A DNA stretch of 64,000 bases from Emticicia fluvialis (GCF_024793945.1 NZ_JANUSD010000018.1:34572-98571), one strand, 5' to 3'; positions 42,416 through 52,306 are shown, numbered from the stretch's first letter. Numbers and translations: made by a program. The notes: a model not told the origin generated them from the sequence alone.

Positions 42416-43345
42416 TCAGGCTTGCTGAAACAAATCTACCAGCTCATCAACCAGTTTTTTGCCATAGACTTTGCCAGGGTCAAGGTCGGGGTCGTATATA
42501 GTCAGTTGAAACCCGCATACCAACCCCGACCTTAACAATGCCTTTAGCAATGTCTTAAGCTCTGCATAAGATAAACCATCTTCCTGCGGCGAATCGACGG
42601 CGGGCATAAGCTCTTCATCAAGCACATCAGCATCTACATGCAGCCATAGGCCGTCTACTTTATTTTTTCGTAGTTTTGCTATAAATGCATTGGCTGTTTC
42701 TTCAATTCCATTCGCTCTTAATTCGGGTAAGTCGGCACTAAAAATATTGGTATTATAGAAGTTGCCGTTGAAAGTTTCGTCATAGCATCGGTTGGCAAAT
42801 TGAGCCGTATTGGCTTCGGCCACATACGGCTTCAGGTTGTCAATATTGGTAATAGCGTCTGGGCCTATGCCGGTTACAATGGCTAAATCCATACCTGCCA
42901 CCCCACCTGTTGACGAACTTATTTTGGCTATGGCATAGTCTGAATGGCCATCAATATGGGCCAAACCATAAGTGCCTGACTGTTTAAGTGCCAGCATACT
43001 GCCTACTAAAATGCTGCAATCGCCACCAATTACAATTGGCAGCTGGTCTTTTTCTACAATACTTTTAATGACAGCCGCATATTGCTTACTGTAACTAAGT
43101 ATTTCAGGCAGGTTTCTGATGCCTGTTTCAGCGTCAACCTTACCGCTGTAGGTAGGAGGTTCTATGTGTATATGCGCTGCTATATTCAGCCTTTCTGCAA
43201 ATAAAAACTGCTTGAATACCCCAGGCATTTTTCTTGTACCCGGGCCATCTTTATCGGCATAGGGCATCCGTTTCAGACCCAGATTAGATGGAGCCGTTAC
43301 AAAGACCAGGGTCTTATCAAGTATTTGTCCGGGGTTTGATGACAT
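42416..43345 (-). CDS. Arginase/agmatinase/formimidoylglutamase family protein
   Basis: 309 residues. This is a dinuclear manganese ureohydrolase. Metal ligands are visible in IVIGGDCSILVGSM, AHIDGHSDYA and WLHVDADVLDEELMPAVD, the three standard motifs. It hydrolyses a guanidino compound, but which one is not decided. It is the last gene of a three-gene operon with a nitrilase (1 nt spacing) and pirin. The combination suggests nitrogen scavenging from guanidino or amide compounds, which is inference. Confidence 0.9.
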   Translation of the reverse strand: MSSNPGQILDKTLVFVTAPSNLGLKRMPYADKDGPGTRKMPGVFKQFLFAERLNIAAHIHIEPPTYSGKVDAETGIRNLPEILSYSKQYAAVIKSIVEKDQLPIVIGGDCSILVGSMLALKQSGTYGLAHIDGHSDYAIAKISSSTGGVAGMDLAIVTGIGPDAITNIDNLKPYVAEANTAQFANRCYDETFNGNFYNTNIFSADLPELRANGIEETANAFIAKLRKNKVDGLWLHVDADVLDEELMPAVDSPQEDGLSYAELKTLLKALLRSGLVCGFQLTIYDPDLDPGKVYGKKLVDELVDLFQQA

Positions 43346-43346
43346 A

Positions 43347-44300
43347 CTATTTATCTGTATTCAGCCAGACTACTTTTTGTTCAGGTGTATGCTCCTGCCC
43401 GATGATGTCTCGGTACAAATCCGGCCTTCTGGCTTTTTTGTACCGGTAGCCGCCTGCCTGTGTCAGTTTTTCAGGCGTTAGCGTGGCTGTTACAAAATCA
43501 TCGCCCAGTGTGCGGCACTCAGCAATTATATCACCAAATGGGTCAACAATCATAGAGCAACCGTTTTTCAGCTGGTCAGCATCCATACCAATCGGGTTCG
43601 AGAAAATAGCATAAATGGCGTTATCATAAGCCCTGGCTGGCAGCCATTTCATTAGCCAGCCCCGGCCTTTCATGCCATCAAACTCCAGTCGCAACGAGGT
43701 TGGGTCGGCTTCCCTGTTCAGCCAGAGTTGGGGGTCTACAAAACCGGCGCCCGGCCTTGTAGATGGCGTGCACATGGTTACATGGGGCATAAAAATAACA
43801 TCAGCGCCCAGTAGGGTGGTAGCACGCACGTTTTCTATGATATTATTATCGTAACAAATCAGAATGCTGCATTTCCAGCCGTGGATTTCAAATAGGCAAT
43901 ATTCGTTGCCGGGAGTAAGGTGAGGGTTGATAAAAGGATGCATTTTGCGGTATTTGGCCACCAGTCCGTTTTTATCTACGCATACATAGGCTTTAAAGAG
44001 GTTGTCTTCCTTGTCTTTTTCAAACAGCCCGGCAAGCACTACAATGCCATGCTTGCGGGCAATGGCTGTCAGTTGTTGAATGCTTTCTCCGTCAGGAATT
44101 TCCTCGGCTATGGCCAGCATCTGTTCTTTAGAAAGTGAGCGTGCAAAAGTATAACCGGTTACTGAACATTCATGAAACGCTATTACCTGCGAGCCAGCCT
44201 GCGCGGCTTTACCGGCCAGTTGGTCTATGACAGATAAATTATATGGTTTATTGCCGCTTTTGTTTTCAAATTGCGCCGTTGATATTCTCAGGTTGTTCAT
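43347..44300 (-). CDS. Nitrilase-family carbon-nitrogen hydrolase
   Basis: 317 residues. The catalytic Glu-Lys-Cys triad is visible: Glu in IAFHECSVTGYTF, Lys in AKYRKMHPFI, Cys in SILICYDNNIIENV. The family hydrolyses nitriles, amides or carbamoyl groups. An insert (about 170-215, FVDPQLWLNREADPTSLRLE) sets it apart from the short amidase branches. It lies between pirin (2 nt) and the arginase-like gene (1 nt), so the three proteins are made together. N-carbamoylputrescine amidase is a possible role given the neighbour, but is not established. Confidence 0.88.
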   Translation of the reverse strand: MNNLRISTAQFENKSGNKPYNLSVIDQLAGKAAQAGSQVIAFHECSVTGYTFARSLSKEQMLAIAEEIPDGESIQQLTAIARKHGIVVLAGLFEKDKEDNLFKAYVCVDKNGLVAKYRKMHPFINPHLTPGNEYCLFEIHGWKCSILICYDNNIIENVRATTLLGADVIFMPHVTMCTPSTRPGAGFVDPQLWLNREADPTSLRLEFDGMKGRGWLMKWLPARAYDNAIYAIFSNPIGMDADQLKNGCSMIVDPFGDIIAECRTLGDDFVTATLTPEKLTQAGGYRYKKARRPDLYRDIIGQEHTPEQKVVWLNTDK

Positions 44301-44302
44301 AA

Positions 44303-45172
44303 TCAGGCTGGTAAGGGTATATATCCGGGTTCTCCTTCAATTTTTGGGAAAGACTGCTCTTTCCATCTGGTTTTGGCATCGTCAATAGTTTCTTTGCTGG
44401 TTGCTACAAAATTCCAGTAAATGAATCGTTCTTCCGCAAAGGGTTCTCCGCCAAAAATATAGATGGTACTGTTGGGTTTCAGGGTAAATTCACAAAGTTT
44501 ATTGTCTTTGGCAACCAGAATACGCTTGGGTTCATAGCTGTTGCCTTCGGTTTCAATGCCGCCTTCTAAAATATATATGGCTACTTCGCCGTATAAATCG
44601 CGGCCGATGGTCAGGGTCTTTTCTTCCGTATTTTTAAGTTCAATCAAAAACAACTTGCTATAAACCGGCACCGGCGACTGATACCCCAAAGCTTCGCCTG
44701 CTACTAGTTTGTAAGTAATACCATCTTGCTGCCAGGTTGGTATTTCTTCAGCAGGGGCATGGTAAAATGTGGGTTCCATGGTTTCCAGCTCTTTGGGCAG
44801 GGCAATCCAGATTTGAAGGCCATGCAACATTTTATCGGTATCTCGCAGGTAGTCGGGTGTTCGTTCCGAATGCACTATGCCTTTACCGGCGGTCATCCAG
44901 TTTACTTCGCCCGGTTTTATTTCCATAACAGTGCCAAGGCTGTCGCGATGCATCATGTTACCTTCAAACAGATAGGTAAGTGTAGATAAACCGATATGCG
45001 GGTGCGGGCCAATATCTGCATTTTCTCTGTCACTCATGCAAACCGGACCCATGTGGTCAAGAAATATAAATGGTCCTACCATGCGCTTACCTCTGAATGG
45101 CAGCAACCGCCCCACCATAAAACTACCTAAGTGTGTGGGCCTTTCTTCAATTATCAGGCTGATATTGGACAT
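44303..45172 (-). CDS. Pirin family protein
   Basis: 289 residues, bicupin. The N-terminal cupin carries the iron-binding HPHIGLSTLTYLFEG and the downstream GIVHSERTPD; the C-terminal cupin has PNSTIYIFGGEPFAEERFIY. Members may act as quercetin-type dioxygenases or redox regulators. It is the first gene of the pirin-nitrilase-arginase operon. Its upstream region contains twelve octamer repeats starting 8 nt before the ATG. Confidence 0.9.
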   Translation of the reverse strand: MSNISLIIEERPTHLGSFMVGRLLPFRGKRMVGPFIFLDHMGPVCMSDRENADIGPHPHIGLSTLTYLFEGNMMHRDSLGTVMEIKPGEVNWMTAGKGIVHSERTPDYLRDTDKMLHGLQIWIALPKELETMEPTFYHAPAEEIPTWQQDGITYKLVAGEALGYQSPVPVYSKLFLIELKNTEEKTLTIGRDLYGEVAIYILEGGIETEGNSYEPKRILVAKDNKLCEFTLKPNSTIYIFGGEPFAEERFIYWNFVATSKETIDDAKTRWKEQSFPKIEGEPGYIPLPA

Positions 45173-45180
45173 TTTTTATT

Positions 45181-45276
45181 GAGTGAATGAGTGAATGAGT
45201 GAATGAGTGAATGAGTGATTGAGTGATTGAGTGAATTAGTGAATTAGTGAATGAGCGAATTAGTGATTTAGTGAAT
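45181..45276. repeat. Twelve tandem octamers upstream of pirin
   Basis: Exactly twelve 8-bp units fill 96 nt: four GAGTGAAT, two GAGTGATT, then GAGTGAAT, TAGTGAAT (two), GAGCGAAT, TAGTGATT and TAGTGAAT. The register is unbroken. No inverted partner is seen here, unlike at 39465 and 60549. Confidence 0.95.
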
Positions 45277-45377
45277 GAAATGTATAGTGGGTGTATTACT
45301 TACGGCTATTTGATTCAACAAAGCGCTACTTACGTTGTAATAATTACAGAAGTACAAATCATTAATGCACCTGAAAT

Positions 45378-47291
45378 TTAAGACAACATAGCCGCCCACT
45401 GCATCAGGTTCTGAACCCAGAACATAATTTTAATGCTGTATTTTTTTAGCGCCAACGTTGATGGCTCAGTGGCTTTGCTGTTGTTGTTAAAATTTAAATC
45501 TAACAATAGCTTATTCAAAGGGTCTACTTTAGCAGATGCAACAGGCTTTTTAAACTTAAAAACCTTGGTTTTTTCTTTCCCGCTCCAGCTGAGTAGTTGC
45601 TGGCTTCCATCCATAAATTTCACCAGAATTTCAGTGGGCAATATCATATCACCCAAACGCTCTGCCGTAAATGTGCCTTCGGTGGTTTGTCCGTTTGTGG
45701 TGTTGTTTAATGAGCTGATGGCATAATCAAGCACCGGAGCCTTGTATAAAACCTGCTCAAAGTACCAGTTCATGTCAGGCCCGAATGTGTTTCCTAATCG
45801 TTTAGGCACAATCTCATTCACAATACTAATGAAATCCCGCACGCAAGGATGTCTGAAACGCCAGCGGGCAAAGTAGGTCTGCATTACTTCGTCCATTACT
45901 TTACGGCCTATCAGGTTTTCGAGGGTTTTCATCCAGACGGCGGTTTTGGTGTAGGTCATAATGGTATAAGTACCTTGCGGATACTCCCATGCTTTTCTGA
46001 AAACCTCGGTTATTTTCGGGTTTTTCATTTTTACATAACTCCTTCGCGACGTCTCCATGTCGTTGATAGTAAAACCGAAAAGGTTGACCTGCGAGCCGGG
46101 CGAATAGTTTTCGTCCATGATGCGGCCTTCAAAATACTGGTTAAAGCCTTCGTCCAGAAAAGACTCTTCAAATTCGTTACTGGCCAGCATACCCTGAAAA
46201 TACTGATGCCCAAACTCATGTATGGTTACCAATTCAGGAAATTTCAGGCCTTTGGGTAATCCCCACAAGGTTCCGCAGGTAATAAAGGTCGGGTATTCCA
46301 TACCGCCTGAACCACTGGCGTTGGCCGGAGGGTCAATCAGGCTCAGAACCGTATGCGGATATCGGCCAACGTGCTTCTCAAAATAGTTTAAGGCTGTAAT
46401 GGCCGACTGAAAATAGCGTTCGGTTGAACCCGAATGTTCCGGTTGCATTACGGCTTTTATCTTTACGTGTTTCCATTGCCGCTCGCTGATTTCAAAACGC
46501 GGGGAGGCTGTCCAGGCAAAATCGTGTACGTCGTCTGCCTTATAGCTTATGGTTTTTGTATTATTTTTATTAAGTGTTTCTTTCTGAAAAATACCCGTTG
46601 CGGCCAGTTTATAATCTTTAGGTATGGTCATGTTTACCAGATAGCTGCCAAAGTCGGCGTAGAATTCGGTATGGGCATGAAACTGGTGGCAGTTCCACTG
46701 GCCTTTAGTGGCGTATCGCATACCAGCCGGTTCGTAAACACCAATTTTAGGAAACCACTGCCCAACCAGAAAGTAGTTATCAGCAAAGCCGGTACGGGCA
46801 AAAATTTTAGGTAATTTGGCTCTGAAATCAATATCCAGCGTAATGGTTTCATTTGGTTTCAGAGGTTTGCTGAGCGGCACACTGATTACGGTTCGGTCTT
46901 TATCGTTCAGGTCATCAGGCTGAATAAACTTTAGCTTCTGTGTCAGGGTTTCTCCATTGCGCACTTGCATTGAAACCACATCAATGTAACCCAGATTGGC
47001 TTTATCGGTAGCATCTAACTTGTCGCCACGTAGTTGTCCGCCTGATTCCTTCATGAAGGTCGAGTTTTTATCGCGGAATGCGTTCAGGTACAAATGAAAC
47101 TGTAATTCGGTAATGTTATCGGTTGATGTGTTTTTCCAGACCAGTGTTTCTTTACCCAGCAGAATTTTCTTTTCGGCAAACAGCGTTACATCAATGTTGT
47201 AGTTGGCAATGCGGTTGCTTAAAGGTTTATTTTGTGCCCCGGCATTAAAAAAAAGGCATAAAAAAAGGCAGATACTCAAAAACTTGTTCAT
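45378..47291 (-). CDS. M1-family metallopeptidase (aminopeptidase-like)
   Basis: 637 residues with a signal peptide (FLSICLFLCLFFNAGA). The zinc site is complete: HEFGH (His358, Glu359, His362) and Glu381 in FLDEGFNQYFEGR, with the standard 18-residue spacing. The N-terminal beta domain (about 25-235) is that of M1 proteins. The usual GAMEN exopeptidase motif is represented by SGGMEYPTF, so substrate binding is modified. It is an exported peptidase, monocistronic. Confidence 0.92.
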   Translation of the reverse strand: MNKFLSICLFLCLFFNAGAQNKPLSNRIANYNIDVTLFAEKKILLGKETLVWKNTSTDNITELQFHLYLNAFRDKNSTFMKESGGQLRGDKLDATDKANLGYIDVVSMQVRNGETLTQKLKFIQPDDLNDKDRTVISVPLSKPLKPNETITLDIDFRAKLPKIFARTGFADNYFLVGQWFPKIGVYEPAGMRYATKGQWNCHQFHAHTEFYADFGSYLVNMTIPKDYKLAATGIFQKETLNKNNTKTISYKADDVHDFAWTASPRFEISERQWKHVKIKAVMQPEHSGSTERYFQSAITALNYFEKHVGRYPHTVLSLIDPPANASGSGGMEYPTFITCGTLWGLPKGLKFPELVTIHEFGHQYFQGMLASNEFEESFLDEGFNQYFEGRIMDENYSPGSQVNLFGFTINDMETSRRSYVKMKNPKITEVFRKAWEYPQGTYTIMTYTKTAVWMKTLENLIGRKVMDEVMQTYFARWRFRHPCVRDFISIVNEIVPKRLGNTFGPDMNWYFEQVLYKAPVLDYAISSLNNTTNGQTTEGTFTAERLGDMILPTEILVKFMDGSQQLLSWSGKEKTKVFKFKKPVASAKVDPLNKLLLDLNFNNNSKATEPSTLALKKYSIKIMFWVQNLMQWAAMLS

Positions 47292-47419
47292 ACAAATTGT
47301 TTATTTCAGAACCGGAAAAGATAATTGTGTAGCACTGGCAATCTGATATTTTCTTTTGCAATTTAGATAAATTAGTTAGTTATTAGAACAATTTTATAAC
47401 ATTTGAAGAAACTGTGGCT

Positions 47420-48055
47420 ATGTTTATTCATAAGACGAACTTCCTGATGAGAGCCATGTATCCGGACTTTATCTGGCGAAAAAAAACACAGGAAAAGAAA
47501 ATATACCTCACATTTGATGACGGCCCCATACCAGGAATAACCGAGTTTGTGCTGGAAACCCTGGCCGCATATAATGCCAGGGCAACTTTTTTTTGTATCG
47601 GTGATAACATCAGGAAACACCCGCTTGTTTTTGATAAAGTAATAGCAGGCGGGCATTCTGTTGGCAACCATACTTTTAATCATTTAAGAGGCTGGGATAC
47701 TGCCACTGAAGCATATCTGGACAACGTAAAGCAATGTGACGCCCTGATTAGCAGTCAGGCCCGGTTGATGCTGCCTGGTAAGAAACTATTCAGGCCTCCG
47801 CATGGGCGAATCAGGCGTAGCCAGGCAAGGGCTTTGCTGCCTGAATATGATATTGTAATGTGGGATGTGCTGACAGCAGATTATGCCGCAGATATAGCGC
47901 CTGAAAAAGTACTGGCCAAAACACTGCAATACACAGAGGCAGGCTCTATAGTGCTTTTTCATGATAGCATTAAAGCCAACAAGAATATGAGTTTTGCTTT
48001 ACCGAGATTCCTTGCGTATTTTTCAGAGAAGGGATTTCGTTTTGAATGTATCTGA
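47420..48055 (+). CDS. Polysaccharide deacetylase family protein
   Basis: 211 residues from the ATG at 47420 (a GTG lies two codons upstream). The NodB homology domain shows YLTFDDGPIPGIT with the catalytic base and metal Asp, VGNHTFNHLRGW with the metal His residues, KLFRPPHGRIR and VLFHDSIKAN. It removes N- or O-acetyl groups from peptidoglycan or other polysaccharides. There is no signal peptide. It is followed by an exported protein and a glycosyltransferase on the same strand. Confidence 0.92.
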   Translation: MFIHKTNFLMRAMYPDFIWRKKTQEKKIYLTFDDGPIPGITEFVLETLAAYNARATFFCIGDNIRKHPLVFDKVIAGGHSVGNHTFNHLRGWDTATEAYLDNVKQCDALISSQARLMLPGKKLFRPPHGRIRRSQARALLPEYDIVMWDVLTADYAADIAPEKVLAKTLQYTEAGSIVLFHDSIKANKNMSFALPRFLAYFSEKGFRFECI

Positions 48056-48120
48056 AAAAAAATGTTGTGACAAGTTGGGCTTAATTCATCGTAATTAAAC
48101 TCAGTATAACCTTTCAAACC

Positions 48121-48657
48121 ATGAAAATTAAACGAGTGCTGTTTGCCTGGCTGCTGGTAATTGCGGCCAAGGCATTGTATAGCCAGAGTACATTTGCCGA
48201 GCAGAAAGCAGGGCATATTTATTATGTGTCAGTACCTAATTACATGACCAGAACAGTAAAGCTGAACGAGGTGGCATCTATGCAGTATGTTAATACCGTT
48301 AAAAACGCTTTTATGGTAGTTATTGATGATTCGAAAGAAGAATTGGAAATGAAGGGTATAAAATTCGGGTCGTTGCGCGAGTTTCATGATGAAAACATCA
48401 TCAATCTGAAAGGCGAAAAAAACAAATGGACGGAGACGGATCCGCGTGAATTTGAATGGAAAGGCAACCGGTTTTTTCAGTCTGAGCTTGAGGTAGATTT
48501 TAAGGAAGCAAATGAAGAAGAGGTAAAGATTACCTATCTGATTACCTACGTTGAAACGAAAAAATATTATTATCAGATACTATGCTGGTCGTTGAGTTCG
48601 GAGTTTGATAAACTATTGCCCGATTTTAAAAAAATAGCGACCAGTATTAAGGATTAA
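48121..48657 (+). CDS. Exported protein of unknown function
   Basis: 178 residues with a signal peptide (VLFAWLLVIAAKALYSQ). The mature part is mixed alpha/beta with many aromatic and acidic residues (GHIYYVSVPNYMTRTV, EANEEEVKITYLITYVETKK). I do not recognise a family. The stop is 4 nt before the glycosyltransferase start, so the two are cotranscribed. Confidence 0.65.
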   Translation: MKIKRVLFAWLLVIAAKALYSQSTFAEQKAGHIYYVSVPNYMTRTVKLNEVASMQYVNTVKNAFMVVIDDSKEELEMKGIKFGSLREFHDENIINLKGEKNKWTETDPREFEWKGNRFFQSELEVDFKEANEEEVKITYLITYVETKKYYYQILCWSLSSEFDKLLPDFKKIATSIKD

Positions 48658-48661
48658 ACCC

Positions 48662-49672
48662 ATGAGTTTACCGATGGTGAGTATCCTGATTGCTGCCCGC
48701 AATGAGGAAAACAATATAACCGACCTGCTGGAATCGCTCAGGAAACTGAGTTACCCAAAAGAATTTACACAAATTCTGATTGGTAATGATAGCTCAACAG
48801 ACAATACGGCGGGTGTAATAAATGAATATCTGAAAGGTTTAACAGATGCCGACAGAAAAGCATTCAATGTATTGACCATTGAGAAGCAGGTGGCTCACCT
48901 GAAGGGCAAGGCTAATGTGCTGGCTCAATTGGCTGCACATTCCACAGGCGAATATCTGTTCATTACCGATGCGGATGTAGAAGTACCGGCCCATTGGATT
49001 GAACAAATGATGGCACTAATGAATAAAAAGCCCGGCGAAAACAGGGTAGGTGTGGTTACCGGCATTACTTTAGTGAAGAACACCAACTGGTTTGAAGCCT
49101 GTCAGGCTCTTGAATGGTTTTTTGCATTGAAGATAATGAAAACCCTGACCGATATGAAGATACCTTCAACGGCTATGGGCAATAACATGATGGTGCTGAA
49201 AGAAGCGTATCTGGCCACAGGTGGTTATGAGGGATTTGAATTTTCAATAGTAGAAGACTACGCGCTTTATAAAGCTATAATAGACAAAGGGTATGCCTAC
49301 AAACAAGGGTTTGATGCCTCGGTTATGACCATTACCAAGCCACCCCCTCATTATTTTGAGCAGCGTAAAAGATGGGTGGCCGGAGGGTTATCTACGGGTA
49401 CAGCACTTATTTTTCCGGCATTGTTGCAGGGGGTTGCTTTACCGGTTTTGGTCATTCTCGGTTTTTTCTACTGGCAGATTCCTGTTTTTGTTTTTGGTCT
49501 TAACCTACTCATTAATATGATTGTGGGTTACGGTATTTTAACCCGTCTGCATCAGTTACGGTTGTTTCGTTACATTCCAGCCTACACGGTGTATATGTAT
49601 GTTTTCTGGTTTTTGCAGTTGGTAAGTTATATATTGCCTACCAGGCTGGTCTGGAAAGGACGGCAGTATTAA
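48662..49672 (+). CDS. Family 2 glycosyltransferase, membrane-bound
   Basis: 336 residues. The GT-A domain starts VSILIAARNEENNITDLLES. Nucleotide and metal motifs are NDSSTDNT and ITDADVEVP. Acceptor-side motifs are VEDYALYKAI and QRKRWVAGG (the QxxRW motif of processive enzymes). Two or three TM helices follow (PVLVILGFFYWQIPVFVFGL, and FWFLQLVSYILPTRL). It probably builds a polysaccharide or glycolipid. The deacetylase and exported protein upstream suggest a shared envelope pathway. Confidence 0.9.
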   Translation: MSLPMVSILIAARNEENNITDLLESLRKLSYPKEFTQILIGNDSSTDNTAGVINEYLKGLTDADRKAFNVLTIEKQVAHLKGKANVLAQLAAHSTGEYLFITDADVEVPAHWIEQMMALMNKKPGENRVGVVTGITLVKNTNWFEACQALEWFFALKIMKTLTDMKIPSTAMGNNMMVLKEAYLATGGYEGFEFSIVEDYALYKAIIDKGYAYKQGFDASVMTITKPPPHYFEQRKRWVAGGLSTGTALIFPALLQGVALPVLVILGFFYWQIPVFVFGLNLLINMIVGYGILTRLHQLRLFRYIPAYTVYMYVFWFLQLVSYILPTRLVWKGRQY

Positions 49673-49786
49673 CCATTAAAAGCATTTTGTTGCCAACTTA
49701 TGCAGGTCGGCGTGCGTAAAAAGTAATCCTTTCAAAAAAACATGAAAATTACTGTAATTACTATTGATTAACCTTTTGAGATTGCA

Positions 49787-50869
49787 TTAAACATATTTTT
49801 TCCACTTAAAATAAATCCAGAGCGTAGCTGTTATCAGAACCATGCCCCCAAGTGTATAAAAATAACCATACGGGTGCCGAAGCTCAGGCATGTTGTCGAA
49901 ATTCATGCCGTAAATACCTGCTATAAACGACAAAGGCATAAAAATTGCCGTGAAAACCGTAAGGGTTTTCATAACCGAATTCATTTTGTTGCTCAGGCTG
50001 GTCAGGTAAATATTCTGTATATTCTCAACTATTTCTCGGTAGGTTTCAATGGTATCCAGTATCTGCAATACATGATCGTAGAGGTCTCTTATATAAATAT
50101 GGGTAGCAGACTGAATAAGAGGCGACTCCTCTCTGACGAGCGTACCGAACATATCGCGCAGAGGTAAAACTGCTTTTCTGACAGTCATCAGCTCTTGTTT
50201 CAGCAGGTACAATTGTTTCTGGTCGTCGGTTTGGGGTTTATCAATAATTTTTATTTCAAGTTCTTCGAGTTTTTCGCCCAGTTTTTCAAGCACCACAAAG
50301 TAATTATCAACTACCAGGTCGCAGCACGAATAATACAGATAGTCGGCTTTTCCCCGGCGGGTTTTGCCTATTGATGCTTTTAAGCGGCTGAAAATAGGTG
50401 CAAACACATCAGCTTTATGAATCTCCTGAAAACTGATTACGTAATTTTCTCCCAATACCAGAGCCACGTGTTCTGACTCAATCATGTTTAGCTCTGTGTT
50501 AAACTGAAACATTTTAAGTACAGTAAAAAGGTGGTTGTCGCCAAAATGCTCCATTTTTGGTTTTTGGCCGGTGTTCAGGATGTCTTCCAGCAAAAGCGGA
50601 TGTAAATGATAAAGCTTGCCGATGGCCTCAATGACCTGCACTTCATGTATACCGTCAATATCCAGCCAAACCACCTGATTCTCTTTTTTAGACGGGCGGC
50701 AATCATTTAAAACTTTAGTGGTTTTTTCGTTATAAACCTCCTGATTAAACTCTACAAGTTTAATAGTGGTGCTTTCGGCTACTTCTTTGCCCACGTAAAC
50801 CAATGTGCCGGGCGAAGTAAAAGCTTTTTTGTTAATATAAGTGTTGAGTTTTTTATGATGCTTAGACAT
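49787..50869 (-). CDS. corA: CorA-family magnesium/cobalt transporter
   Basis: 360 residues. A long helical cytoplasmic domain precedes two C-terminal TM helices. The first carries the selectivity motif in FIAGIYGMNFDNMPEL (GMN), and the family hallmark HPYGYF follows. The second is GGMVLITATLWIYFKWKK. It forms a pentameric channel in the inner membrane. It lies 12 nt downstream of the RecD-like helicase stop and is probably read with it. Confidence 0.94.
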   Translation of the reverse strand: MSKHHKKLNTYINKKAFTSPGTLVYVGKEVAESTTIKLVEFNQEVYNEKTTKVLNDCRPSKKENQVVWLDIDGIHEVQVIEAIGKLYHLHPLLLEDILNTGQKPKMEHFGDNHLFTVLKMFQFNTELNMIESEHVALVLGENYVISFQEIHKADVFAPIFSRLKASIGKTRRGKADYLYYSCCDLVVDNYFVVLEKLGEKLEELEIKIIDKPQTDDQKQLYLLKQELMTVRKAVLPLRDMFGTLVREESPLIQSATHIYIRDLYDHVLQILDTIETYREIVENIQNIYLTSLSNKMNSVMKTLTVFTAIFMPLSFIAGIYGMNFDNMPELRHPYGYFYTLGGMVLITATLWIYFKWKKYV

Positions 50870-50881
50870 AGCCTGGAACGA

Positions 50882-52306
50882 TTACTCAAAAAAATCTTTA
50901 TTGAAATTGATTAGAAAAACCTCTTTTACGCCGCGGGTAACTGCCGTATAAAGCCACCGGATATAGTCATTGTCAATCTCGGTGTCAGGGGGCAGGTATC
51001 CCTGGTCTATAAAAACGGCATCCCATTGCCCACCCTGCGACTTATGACAGGTAAGGGCATAGGCAAATTTTACCTGCAAGGCGTTCAGGTAAGGGTCTGC
51101 TTTTAATAATTCCTGTCGCTCTTTTTTCGACTTCGCCCAGAAATAGTCTTTCATCACGCTTTCATACAAGGCCTTGTTTTCTTCCTGCGTTAAGGTAGGG
51201 GCGTTTGAATAAAGCGTGTTCAGTATCAGTTTGGCATCAAACTCGGGCTCATCGGGGTAATCAACCAACCTTAGAGAAGCGTTTATAAACCTGAAACCGT
51301 GTATTTCTTCCTCTTTACGCAGCTTTACTATTTCCACAAAGTCGCCGTTGGCAATAAAACCAGCTTTAGAATCTTCATTCAGAACCGAATAATTATTGCG
51401 TACAACCATCAGCATATCACCGCTTTCAATTTCACTATCGGCATAGTTAATGGCGTTTCTGATGTATCGGTTATACTGCACCGCTGTTTTGTTAGACCTC
51501 GTAATAATAGTCGTATTTTCTCGGCCATACTTCCCATAGGCATATCGCAGGCCGTCTTCCAGGCGGTCGCTACCCATTTTGTATATATCTTTAAACCTGC
51601 TGGTCATTAATCTGATCGCCGGGTTTTCAGTATCAAGCAAATCTCTTAGTGCCGTCGCATTGGCCAATATGCCCGACTGCTGCTCCTGCCGCATTACTTC
51701 TGTCAGGCAATGTTCGGTCAGTTCTGTGTGGTAGTGGTTCCTCAGGTGGTCGGCATTCAGGGCAGGGCTTACGTTCATTTTCACGGGGGGCAGCTGGGCT
51801 TCATCACCAATCAGTATTAATTTGTTGGTTTCCTGTTCAAAAACAAAGTCCAGCAGGTCGTGCAGCAGGCTTTTAGTGCCAAAATCGCGCTCGTCTGATA
51901 TCATAGAGGCCTCATCTACAATATAAACGGTGCCTTCATTATTGTTTTTTACCCGCTCAAATACCAGTGCACCAGTATAGGTGTTCTCTACCATCCGGTA
52001 TATTTTCTTGTGTATCGTAAAAGCGCTTTTTTTAGCATAGCCTGCCATTACTTTAGCGGCACGGCCGGTAGGTGCCATCAGTACCGATTTATAGCCAAAC
52101 TCTTTCAACACTTTTAAAAGTGTGTTAATAAAGGTAGTTTTACCGGTACCGGCGTAGCCTTTCAGTAAAAATACATCTCTGTATTTATCCTCACTCAGAA
52201 TAAACTCATCCATCAACTCAAACAAGCGGGCTTGTCCGGGTGTTGGCGTAAAAGGAAATTTTTTAAATAACCTTTCTGAAGGTTTAATATCTGGGGCAAG
52301 GTTCAT
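50882..52306 (-). CDS. RecD-like ATP-dependent DNA helicase (SF1B)
   Basis: 474 residues. Walker A is LLKGYAGTGKTTFIN (Lys56), Walker B VYIVDEASMISD, and the motif III region LILIGDEAQLPPV. A C-terminal UvrD_C_2 segment has ALTCHKSQGGQWDAVFID and YTAVTRGVKEVFLI. This short form lacks the RecBCD-partner domains of RecD and matches the stand-alone AAA helicases common in Bacteroidota. Its role in repair or replication is inferred from the family. Confidence 0.9.
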   Translation of the reverse strand: MNLAPDIKPSERLFKKFPFTPTPGQARLFELMDEFILSEDKYRDVFLLKGYAGTGKTTFINTLLKVLKEFGYKSVLMAPTGRAAKVMAGYAKKSAFTIHKKIYRMVENTYTGALVFERVKNNNEGTVYIVDEASMISDERDFGTKSLLHDLLDFVFEQETNKLILIGDEAQLPPVKMNVSPALNADHLRNHYHTELTEHCLTEVMRQEQQSGILANATALRDLLDTENPAIRLMTSRFKDIYKMGSDRLEDGLRYAYGKYGRENTTIITRSNKTAVQYNRYIRNAINYADSEIESGDMLMVVRNNYSVLNEDSKAGFIANGDFVEIVKLRKEEEIHGFRFINASLRLVDYPDEPEFDAKLILNTLYSNAPTLTQEENKALYESVMKDYFWAKSKKERQELLKADPYLNALQVKFAYALTCHKSQGGQWDAVFIDQGYLPPDTEIDNDYIRWLYTAVTRGVKEVFLINFNKDFFE

